Shown: one piece after another, positions 55,481 to 64,000 of the stretch | Layout of the letters: each line of letters opens with the position of its first letter | Position numbering within the stretch: position 1 is the first letter of the stretch | Source of the DNA: Mortierella alpina | Taxonomy: Eukaryota > Mortierellomycota > Mortierellomycetes > Mortierellales > Mortierellaceae | NCBI GenBank assembly: GCA_029449245.1 | Contig: JANATF010000020.1 | Location: forward strand, 1 to 64,000 | Length of the DNA: 64,000 nucleotides | Reading direction: 5' to 3' | Made by a program: the position numbers and the translations under genes | The notes under the pieces: model-generated | Told to the model about the DNA's origin: nothing | The model's input: the letters and a program-made list of their open reading frames with translations, nothing else | Database searches by the model: none

Positions 55481-56437
55481 ATGACCAGCTCTACAACAAT
55501 GAGCCTCAGGCCATCCAACTCACTCCCTCACCGCTCACGCCCACGCGCCAGTTTCCGGAGATGCGCACCCGTATACCTTCTCATGCTCTTCTCCACCCTC
55601 CTCTCGCTCTTTGCCTCTCTCACCTCGGCGGCGCCAGTGTCACACAATGACAAGAGGGCTATTGAAGATGTTGGCGACAGACTCCTAGGCGACGCCCGCA
55701 GTGGACCTTTCAACGTCTCTATCCAAGCGGGAATCGCAGGTGCGATCCTCATCGCTGCAGGCCTTCTCCTCTCCTTCTTTGGATACCGCCTCTTCCACAT
55801 CACCATGTTCTTGATTGGATTCTACTTCTTTGGCAACGTCTCCTACATCGCCATGGCCAACGCCGGTGTCGTCTCGCAAACCTGGCTGCTGATCGTCGCC
55901 ATTGCTGTCGGTATCGTGGGTGGTCTCCTCTTGATCTGCTGTTCAACCCTGGGTGTGGCCGTCCTCGGCGCCCTGGCTCTCTACTCCTTGGGCCTTTGGA
56001 TCCTTGGCTTGAAGTCCGGTGGTCTGATCACCTCCAGCACGGGTCGCATCATCTTGCTCGTGTGTATGGCCGTGGCCGGGTTCATTCTGGGTCTCTGCTG
56101 GGAACGTAAGATGGTCATCATCGGATCCGCTATCGTGGGCGCCTACTCGTTCGTGATTGGTGTGGATATGTTTGCCCACACGGGATTCACCTTGCAGGCA
56201 GACGCCTTCATCAACTCCAAGAACCCGATTGAGAACGTTCGTTTCGAGAATCAGACCCCTGGAGCCTACGGATTGCTGGGTGCCTTTGTGGGCCTGGCAG
56301 TGTTGGGTATGATCTTCCAGTTCTGGAGCTTTGGTCGTCGAAACTTTAGACCTGCTGCTGCGACGCCTGCGGCGGGCACCGTCGTGTCGAGTGAGAAGCC
56401 TACTACTGGCTTTGGAGGCATTTTCCGTCGTCGTTAG
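55481..56437 (+). CDS. Multi-pass membrane protein, DUF4203/TMEM198-like
   Basis: Intronless, 318 residues. An N-terminal Arg-rich stretch precedes a hydrophobic signal or anchor segment (about 30-50, LLMLFSTLLSLFASLTSAA), then a short lumenal region and seven closely spaced hydrophobic helices from about 82 to 290. Gly-rich turns between paired helices (ILIAAGLLLSFFGYRLF, GIVGGLLLICC, AGFILGLCWE) are typical of the TMEM198/TM7SF3 family domain (DUF4203). The C-terminus is cytosolic, Ala/Thr-rich, ending in three Arg. The molecular role of the fungal members is not known to me. An alternative Met seven codons in (MSLRPS) would only shorten the N-terminus. Confidence 0.88.
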   Translation: MTSSTTMSLRPSNSLPHRSRPRASFRRCAPVYLLMLFSTLLSLFASLTSAAPVSHNDKRAIEDVGDRLLGDARSGPFNVSIQAGIAGAILIAAGLLLSFFGYRLFHITMFLIGFYFFGNVSYIAMANAGVVSQTWLLIVAIAVGIVGGLLLICCSTLGVAVLGALALYSLGLWILGLKSGGLITSSTGRIILLVCMAVAGFILGLCWERKMVIIGSAIVGAYSFVIGVDMFAHTGFTLQADAFINSKNPIENVRFENQTPGAYGLLGAFVGLAVLGMIFQFWSFGRRNFRPAAATPAAGTVVSSEKPTTGFGGIFRRR

Positions 56438-56619
56438 AAAAAGATCTCATCCCATCTCTGCCATATATCCTCTCCTTCCTCACCCACTTCTCCTCCCCCA
56501 GAACCTGCTGTAATATCCCTTCCCTCTTACTTTTCTTTGTATGTATGTATATATACACTCGATATAATATAACTTATAGTCTATTTCACAATGACTACTG
56601 CACTTGCTCTGAGTTGTAA

Positions 56620-57342
56620 CTAATTGTACGGACGGTAAAAGACTTTATCCCATAACGAAGCGTCCTTGAACGATCCACGTCGATCCACAAAGAACGCCAT
56701 TCTCTCCTTCTTACTTCCAAGCATGATATGAGCGCTGCTGCCTTCCTTCACGGGGGATGTACCCTGAGGTCCCACATGCGTGAGGAGCTGTTGACGGCAC
56801 TGCATGTCCTGAATTGGGTAGTTGCGGTGGTAACCTGTTGGGAACTTGCGTCCAGTCTCGATCCTGACTTGCGTTCCACCCCTCAAAAGGGTCAACTTGG
56901 TCACATATCTAAGATCCATAAAAGGGTGTTCCGTTAAACAATACACATTGGGAGAGAGAAAGTAGCTTTTTTCCTTTCATTCATACCTCCAAGGAATGGC
57001 ACAGATTCCGAACGCAATCACCAACCCTGTGCCCACCAGCCCCGCAGAGATGATGATCCGTGTCCGCAGAGGCGCCAGGGGCACATCCACAGGCTCAATG
57101 CCCTCTGTTCCGGGCAGGGGCAAAGGTGGAGGTGGAGGTTGAGTGGACGAAAACATTGGGTTGTCGGTGTAGTGTGTAAAGGCGTATTGGGCCACGTTTC
57201 CCCAAAAGATGAGCTGTAGTCCTGCAGTCGCGTACGCCAGCCAGAATGTTTTGCGGAGCGTTTCTGGGGGCTCATAGAAGATCACATCCCTGTTTTTGTT
57301 TTTGTTATTTTTGAAGGGAGGTGGGTGGTCAAAACGGAACAA
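56620..57342 (-). CDS. TMEM223: TMEM223-like mitochondrial inner-membrane protein (N-terminus uncertain)
   Basis: Two reverse-strand exons, 56987-57342 and 56620-56908, join at an AG/A Arg codon to give 214 residues from the Met at 57,342. Two membrane helices are visible (LAYATAGLQLIFWGNVA and IISAGLVGTGLVIAFGICAI) separated by a Pro-rich loop, followed by a soluble part beginning YVTKLTLLRGGTQVRIET. This order fits TMEM223, linked in animals to mitochondrial cytochrome oxidase biogenesis. The first residues (FRFDHPPPFKNNKNK) lie over an intron-like acceptor (AG at 57,290-57,291). A reverse-strand frame at 57,414-57,794 encodes an Arg/Ser-rich presequence ideal for mitochondrial import and is probably exon 1. 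I could not find a canonical donor that joins it in frame. Confidence 0.78.
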
Positions 57343-57413
57343 AGTCGGTTATTCAGATTGTCCTTTCTGTGAGCTTGTCTTCCGCGAGGCTAAAAAAAAA
57401 ACACATAGTTGGC

Positions 57414-57794
57414 TTAAACGTACTGCTTGGCACACATCTCGGCAAGAGTCTTCGAAAAGTTCCCTGCTGATCCAGCGGTCTTTCTGATCCTTGAACCAGT
57501 AGCATCCCTGGGTGCCACGGTGATAGGCGTTGATGATGAAGAAGAAGATGATGATGAGGGTGATACTGCTGGTGTTGATTTTTTGGATGTGGCGAGAGAA
57601 GAAGGCGAGAGGGTCGCGTTCTTGCTCTTGGAGTCTGGGTGCGAGTATTTGAAGGGAGACTTTCTGGACGATCCACTCGCGTAATGGCGGAGTGCCGCCT
57701 TGGAGGGGCCATGAATGGCGCCAAGGACCGACGACGGTGTAGGAATCCTCCTGAAGCAGGCGGTTGTGGTGAAGAGTGAGAAAGTCCTGTTCAT
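57414..57794 (-). CDS. Probable first exon of the TMEM223-like gene (mitochondrial presequence)
   Basis: 127-codon frame starting MNRTFSLFTTTACFRR, positively charged and Ser/Thr-rich without acidic residues in the first 40 positions, as in mitochondrial presequences. A Ser run and a basic RIRKTAG stretch follow. It lies just upstream of the TMEM223-like exons on the same strand. The join needs a phase-2 donor, and only a non-standard GC donor or an additional tiny exon would supply it. Confidence 0.5.
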   Translation of the reverse strand: MNRTFSLFTTTACFRRIPTPSSVLGAIHGPSKAALRHYASGSSRKSPFKYSHPDSKSKNATLSPSSLATSKKSTPAVSPSSSSSSSSSTPITVAPRDATGSRIRKTAGSAGNFSKTLAEMCAKQYV

Positions 57795-58455
57795 GGTTCT
57801 GCGAGGTGGACTGGAGTGAAGGGATGCAAGAGATTCACAGGAAAACGATTGTCGGATCCGACTTTAGTAGAGCGTGTCAGAAAGACGGTCCCAGCTGGGT
57901 GTTGAACCGCGGCAGTCTCGACCTCTGGGACATTTCCTGGGCTTGAAGTGCATACTGGGTGTGATCTGTCGATCAGAGCTACGGTAGGAATGACCACCCC
58001 GGCCCGATGCACACTGATGCACTGCGAGTGCCAAGCAGCAGGTCAGGCCCTCGCTTTTCCTCTCATGGTGCGCACTGAGCGGGCTGTCGTGCCCCGTCTC
58101 GGAGTCCCGTCCGTTGCATATGGCCGGTGGACCACACAGGCCAAACCTTGTGCTGTTTGGATCGCCCCTTGGCAGTTGTCGTGGCCTGGTTTGGACTTTG
58201 CAGGCCCTGTGGGATCGAGACTAGGATCAGTCAGCCCGAATCGCTTTTGGTCGTTTCGTTTGGAATTCCTTTTTTAACGCGCCCTCTTCCCTGCGCTGGC
58301 CGTCTCTCTCCTCCGCTCCCTCACCGCCCTCCATCCGCAAACGTCTCATTCCAACTGCCAGCCGCCGCCTGAATCTGACCTCGCTCGGCTCCTTTGGCCT
58401 CCCTCCTCCCCATTGCCCACTTGGCCCCTTTCTTGAAACGGCTGCACATTCAAAT
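57795..58455. other. Divergent promoter region between the TMEM223-like and GH5 genes
   Basis: No gene seen; the last 200 bp are C-rich and lead into the GH5 start codon. Confidence 0.5.
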
Positions 58456-61400
58456 ATGATGAGCACCACCGAACAATCCCCCAAATCCTGCAATGTCGCC
58501 AACGACTTGACCGCACGCACTGACTCTACCAGCGCAACCTCGGACACCGAGCCTGCTCTGGCGTTTCGACCCCACCACCAGCTTCGGCCCCAGGACATAA
58601 AACATACCAACTCGTTCACCTCCATGTCCTCGTATGCGTCCTCTCAAGAGGACGAGGACGAGGACGAGGACCAACAACGAGACTCTTCTTCGACCGATCG
58701 CTTGGCCCCTACTGTGGTTGACGTAGACGACAGCAACGGGGCTGAACAGCCAGCGAAGGCCTCTCTGCCAAGCGCCAAAACGCGTGCCAGGCGACAGGAG
58801 CTTCAGCCAGGAGGAGGCACAGCCGTTCGACCCGCCGGCAAAGCTCATGATTGGTACTCGGGCGGACGTATCACCTCTCATGGCCGATGGTTCCGCGACA
58901 CACAGAACAGGACACTCCTCATGAGGGGCGTCAACTTGTGTGGCAACTCCAAGCTGCCGACAACGCCCAACGGGAGCTCACACTTGAGCGAAAGGTTCTT
59001 TGATCACCGGAACGTCTGTTTCCTGGGCCGACCCTTTCCTCGCGATCAAGCGGACGAGCACTTTTCGAGACTGAGGCGATGGGGCCTCACGTTTGTGCGT
59101 CTGCTGGTCCCTTGGGAGGCGCTCGAGCATTCTGGACCGTAAGTGTGTGTGTGTTGTACAGTGTTGTGTATTGCGTGTTGTGTTGTATGTGTCTGTGGGT
59201 GCATCTGCATGCGAGTCTGCTGCGTCCGTGTTCATGTCTGTGCCCAGAGTGTCTCCACATCGTTGGGTGACAACCGCATCGGGAGGGTAGTAGCGTAGGC
59301 GACTCGCGTGTCCCCCTTTTACCAACAGGCAGAACACCCCTCTATTCACGTCAGGCAAAGGACAGAATCACCCTTACACAATCTATTTTCACGTCAGCCA
59401 AATGACAGAATCATCCTTCACCGTCTGTTTTTTTTGTCAGCACCCCCTCCCCCCTGCATATGCGTGACACTATGCATCGACGATGCTGCCTCTACTCGTG
59501 CCCATGCACATGTGGATTTCTATATTCACCGGTGCTAACAACCACTTCTTTTGTCTTTCCTCCATCTCTCTGACATAGGGGCCTCTATGATGAAAAGTTT
59601 ATTGACTCGTTGATAGAGCTGATTGAGCTCATGCCACAGTATGGAATCAAGTGCTTTATTGATCCACATCAAGACTGCTGGTCGCGCTTCTCGGGCGGAT
59701 CTGGTGCACCAGGCTGGACGTTTGAGGCAGCTGGACTGGATCTCACAAAGTTCAAGGCGACAGGAGCTGCCTATGTCCACAATACCAACCAGTTTCCTGG
59801 AGACTCGCCTCCCATGGTCTGGCCTACCAACTACACAAAACTCGCTGCCAGTACCATGTTTACACTCTTTTGGGCAGGAGACACTTTTGCACCCAACAAA
59901 ATGTACCAAGGCGAGTCGATCCAGCAGTTCCTGCAGAATAGATATCTCGAGTGCTATCGGCACCTTGCCAGGTATTGATTCAACACTTGACCGTGAACAC
60001 CCTGCGTGCATGTCATCCGACTGAAAACTAACGTACCTACTATTTGTCTGCTCTCTAAGGCGTCTGAGGCACCTTGATGCAGTGGTGGGATACGAAGTCA
60101 TGAACGAACCCCAGTAGGTCGATCATACCCTCCCCCCAGTTTAGCTTGGCTGAGATGTATGTCCTCTAGTTGACACTTTATGCACATTGTCGCCCTCCGT
60201 GATCAACTAGCCCTGGCTATGTAGGTCTCAAGAATCTCAAGCTGTACGACTTCAACTCCAACCTTTTCTTTGGTGACTCGCCCTCTGCTCTTGAGTCATT
60301 TGCACTCGGTGATGGCATGGCACTCCCGATTGAAGTTTGGGTCAAGTCTTGGCCGTTCCCAACCAGGAAGAGTGGCGTGAGGATCATCAATGAACAAAAG
60401 GACTGTGCCTGGCTTGAAGGCGAATGTCTCTGGAAACAGCACGGTGTCTGGAGCGTGAATCCAACAACAGGGCAGCCACAGTTGGACAAGCCCGACTACT
60501 TTACCAAAGACCCAGCCACTGGTAGGAAGTACGATTTCACACGGTTCTATCTAGACTTTATCAACAGGTACTCAAAGGCAATCCAGAGCGAGGTCCCTTC
60601 AGCATTTGTATTTGTGGGACCCATCCCTAACGAGCCAGCGCCGGTGTGGGGACCTGGAGACCACGAGGAGAATATCGTTTATGCACCACATTGGTACGAT
60701 CTCCACTCGATCTTTAACAAGTCGTTTGATGGCCGTATCACACATGATGTCCAGAGTCTCAGCAAGGTATAGCTTGAGCGATATATGCTCTCGAGGGTAT
60801 TCAAGATGATGAGCCTTTATTGATAATTTGACGTAATGTCTGATTGACTAGGGAAACAACGTGTTTTCAGCGACCTACTTTGGGATCAAGGGTGCCAAGC
60901 GCAACTACCGTGGACAGCTCGCTAACGTCCTTAACACTGGTCTACGAAACGTGGGAAACAAACCCTGTTTGATCGGCGAGTGTGGAATTCCCATGGATAT
61001 CAACCAACGAAGCGCCTTCATGAGTGGCGACTATGGCCACCACACAAAGTTTTTGGATGCCGTGCTGTCGGCGATGGAAGCCAACCTTCTTAGTTTTACG
61101 TGAGTAACAACTGTGCTATGCTGTGCGCAACCGCTGACATGGCCCGCTTCCACCCATGTACTCACACATAAGACCTCCCTTAGGCTCTGGAATTATAACA
61201 CAACAAATGACAATACCTACGGCGACCACTGGAATGGCGAAGACTTTTCTATATTCTCACAGGACTCACCTCACTCAGCAGCCCTTCGCGATAACGACAG
61301 CATCGGTGTCTCTTCGAAAGGCAGCTTGAGGCAACAAGCACCCAACTTTGCTAAAGAAGTTACGCAGAGAGCCGCTGCTCAGAGTGCTGATGATGTTCTT

Positions 61401-62320
61401 GGGTTGAAGGTTGGAACTGAACGGGCAGCCGACATTGATACCGCCTCAGATCATGAGGACGAGAAGAAGTCGATCAGGGATCACAAGAGGGATGCTGAGA
61501 GTGCAACGATCGTCGATGACGACTCACCCTTCGACCGTTCGTACATGTGCTTTGACCACGAGGAGTCGGACGACGGTCGAGATCATATCCATCATCTTGG
61601 TGGCCGTGCCCTTGACGCGGTAGTGGTAAGCAGCATGCATCGAACCAGTCTCGAGCGTGGAACAACATGAAATGACCACCTGCTGGGAAGGTACTAAAAC
61701 TATGGTTCATGAACTGTCCTTTATAGCGCCCATTTGCTTCCAAGGTCGCAGGCGAGCCAATCTCGAGCGAGTTTGATTTTACAACACTTCAGTATACCTT
61801 CCGCTTCTGTAATTATCTCCAGACGCCTGTCCCCATCGTCCATGTTTCTCTGCCTGAGCAGCTTGTGCAGGAGTCCAGTACTAGCCCGATGACACCTGGT
61901 TCGACCGACTCTAACAACTCGACCTTGGATGTGCAGCAGCAGCAGTCCCTTGGAAAGACAGAGCAGAGCTCAGCATGGTTCGGCCACCCGCCCGCAGGCA
62001 CTGCGATGGCGTTTGAGACCGAGATCTTTATACCATCGTACCATTACGACGACACCAAGCTAGAGATTCAAGTGAGCGATGGCGACTGGCGGTTCGTGAA
62101 GGAGCGGCAGACGCTCTACTATAGACACCGAGATATGCAGCCAGGGGCGGTGCACTCGGTCCGCATCAAGCCCATTAGTGGCCCTACGACAGGAGTAGTC
62201 TCGGCAGGCAATGCGCTGCAGTTGAGTGGGGGCTGGAGAGAAGGAGACTCGAGCGTGGCCGAGACGGCAGTTGTGAAGGGCGACAGCGCCTCGCGCTGTG
62301 TCTCGTGCGCTGTGATGTAG
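58456..62320 (+). CDS. EGH1: GH5 steryl-beta-glucosidase / endoglycoceramidase-like enzyme
   Basis: Hydrolyses the beta-glucoside bond of steryl glucosides (and, in relatives, glucosylceramide), keeping membrane glycolipid levels in check; family GH5, EGCrP2/Egh1 type. Seven exons (58456-59138, 59579-59971, 60060-60113, 60211-60766, 60852-61099, 61184-61625, 61727-62320) give 989 residues. The first 130 are disordered and acidic. The TIM barrel starts near 140 (GRWFRDTQNRTLLMRGVNL) with FVRLLVPWEALE and IDPHQDCWSRFSGG. Acid/base Glu375 lies in YEVMNEPH and nucleophile Glu605 in CLIGECGIP. A beta-sandwich C-terminal domain follows (about 760-989), interrupted by a disordered insertion after SIFSQD. 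No signal peptide, consistent with a cytosolic enzyme. It ends CVSCAVM, a possible lipidation-like Cys tail, though not a canonical CaaX. Confidence 0.93.
59338..59435. repeat. Imperfect tandem repeat in the first GH5 intron
   Basis: Two diverged units of about 48 bp (each containing CGTCAG then GACAGAATCA) lie in the 440-bp intron 1, which also has a GT-rich stretch at its start. Confidence 0.6.
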
Positions 62321-62685
62321 AAGTCTATCGGAGTCTATGAAATACAGCACTCTTGATTAGAAATACATCTCGACGTGATGCCCCATACAAAACATTAGGA
62401 GCGACTACGTAAACACGACATCCGTCTTTGATATATACAGGAGGACATGGTGCTGCACACGACGGAAGCGCATGCCGCTATATACGCATAACGAGCTAGC
62501 AGGAAAATCCGAGGGGCAAAGTAGGAAACGACCTGCGTCGATGTGATTGTATTGCGTTCGATGATTGATAACATTGTTTCCCAAGCACTGTCAGATTATC
62601 TTCATTGCATTTTTTTTGGAAAGACTACAACTGAACGAGCTACGGGTCGCGTCCTTGTTTATTATGATTTGTCTCTCTTGTGCAT
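62321..62685. other. Intergenic region between GH5 and RAD7 (tail to tail)
   Basis: Nothing recognised; the two convergent 3' ends lie here. Confidence 0.5.
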
Positions 62686-64000
62686 CTAGATGAAGCGCAG
62701 ATCCATATAGTCGCCTTCGCGTCCAACGACCTTCATACCCTTTCGGACGGGACAACACTCTGTCAGGCGATGATCGCCCCAAACTGTGACCTTTTCCAGC
62801 CTGGGTGCCGCCTTGACAAGAACCTCCATCACTTCATCATCCATAGCACGACACCAGCTAGCATTCAATCGCAAAAGATTCTCACAGCGATCCATGGTCA
62901 GCAGAGCCTCCTTGGTCACCTCGTCCATGCCCTTGATATTCAGATCTTCAAGCGTACCACCTGAATGCGCCGTCAGCGCCATGAGTGCCTCGTCCTTGAG
63001 CATCACACAGTTTTCGAGGTTGATATAGTTAAGCCCACGGTTGGTGGTCCAGTCCTTGAACAACGACTGCACACCTTCGGTCGTAAAGTACTCACAGTCC
63101 ATCAAGTTGAGTCGCTCTAAACGCACACAACTCGGACGGATAGCTTCCACCAAGACAGCATCCTCAAGAGTCGTACAGCCCTTCAGCTCCAGCTCTTCCA
63201 ACCCCGAGCCAACAGCCTGGATGAGATTGACCACGGATGCGGTCGTCAGTCGATCAGGCTCAGGGTTCCGGATCCGCAGCGATCGTAGGTTCGTCAGTCC
63301 AGCAAGGGGCGTCAGCCAGTCATCGTCCATCAGATTACAGTCGCCGAGGCGCAAATGCGTCACCTTGGGGCAATGAGTACAGAGAGCCTTCAAGGAATCG
63401 ATCGAGAATCTGGAAGAACTCTTCAGCTCGAACCGTTCCAACCTATCTCCAACGGCCTCAAACAGCTTCGCATAGGCCTTGTCCGTAAGAAGAATAGGGC
63501 CGATGAGTGAGAGAGAGGTAAGCCGCGAGAGGTGATCCGCATAGTAGTTCAAGACATCGTCGCTGATGCGACCGCAGAGCTTTAGCTTGAGTGATCGAAG
63601 AAGGGGGCAGAACTGAGCGATGCTCTTCAAGCCCTCGGCAGAGATCTCGGTACAGTCGTGGAGCGAAAGGTCAGAGTGACGTGGATCCAAAAACAACTGA
63701 AGCGTCTCTGTGTTCAAGGACCGGTTGCGGCTAATGATCTTGCAGATCTTGTCCATGCTAATGTCGCTGATATCTCCAAACGCTTCCACATCCTCGATGC
63801 AGTTTGCAATTTTCTATAGCAAAATAACAATTTGGGACAACATATATGAGCTTGCAAGTCAAATTTTTTGGCAAAAGAATAAAAGAGTCCACTGGACGAC
63901 TTCGAACCTGGATACACAAGTCCTGAAGGGAGGGGACCTGACTCTCGATCTCTGCCTTTTGCGCTTTTCTTCGAGGACGCTTAATCGGCTTGGCCGCAGG
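62686..64000 (-). CDS. RAD7: Rad7-like nucleotide-excision-repair protein (N-terminus beyond right edge)
   Basis: Leucine-rich-repeat protein that with Rad16 finds lesions in silent chromatin for global-genome repair, and acts in a cullin ubiquitin ligase. Two reverse-strand exons are present: 63908-64000 (partial) and 62686-63813, separated by a 94-bp intron. The first ends SLQDLCIQ; the second begins KIANCIEDVEAFGDISD, then MDKICKIISRNRSLN, a combination typical of Rad7/Rhp7. At least ten LRR units follow (LSLHDCTEISAEGLKSIA, LKLCGRISDDVL, and so on). The end MKVVGREGDYMDLRFI also fits Rad7. The upstream part, Lys/Arg-rich (KRPRRKAQK), continues outside the window. Other F-box/LRR proteins such as Amn1 look alike, but lack the AFGDI region. 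Confidence 0.88.

Overview
The window is nuclear DNA of a filamentous fungus. Every host gene is split by short GT..AG introns (mostly 40-150 bp) and sits on its own promoter; none is arranged in an operon. The gene set (velvet regulator, OPT transporter, MDM12, uS7, QCR6, TFIIIA, RAD7) is fungal. The near-even base composition, a ZFYVE19/ANCHR homologue and the His-1 secreted protein suggest an early-diverging lineage such as Mortierellomycota or Mucoromycota. That placement is inference from gene content, not a database match.

Left third (1-24,544). Bases 692-3,747 hold no recognisable gene. A seven-exon oligopeptide transporter (OPT) follows at 3,748-6,555, then a reverse-strand ORF rich in Pro/Ser/Thr with a long coiled coil (7,341-8,714). 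The most striking feature comes next. A tRNA-Arg(ACG) gene (24,473-24,544) is preceded by two complete, apparently identical, head-to-tail 7,788-bp non-LTR retrotransposons (8,873-16,660 and 16,685-24,472). Each has a zinc-knuckle ORF1, an endonuclease/reverse-transcriptase ORF2 and a coiled-coil ORF on the opposite strand of its 3' region. Every element is preceded by an exact copy of tRNA nucleotides 1-24, and the last element is followed by the complete tRNA. The element therefore integrates between tRNA nucleotides 24 and 25, and its target-site duplication rebuilds an intact tRNA downstream. A third, 5'-truncated copy (1-491, reverse strand) uses the same nucleotide of a second tRNA-Arg gene. 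The 5' flanks of the two tRNA loci are related, and both end exactly at tRNA nucleotide 1.

Middle (24,545-50,142). After 3.2 kb without a gene come a velvet-domain regulator, an ER DNAJC3/p58IPK-like co-chaperone, ribosomal protein uS7, a Reb1/TTF-I-like Myb factor, the QCR6 hinge subunit of complex III, a small voltage-sensor-like membrane protein, an unrecognised Ser/Lys-rich protein, TFIIIA, an ANCHR homologue and a secreted protein with an N-terminal His typical of copper monooxygenases.

Right (51,734-64,000). The ERMES subunit MDM12 carries a very large disordered insertion. It is followed by a DUF4203/TMEM198-like membrane protein, a TMEM223-like mitochondrial protein, a GH5 steryl-glucosidase/endoglycoceramidase-type enzyme, and RAD7, which runs off the right edge. 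The host genes look like unrelated housekeeping loci. The coordinated system in the window is the tRNA-targeting retrotransposon array.
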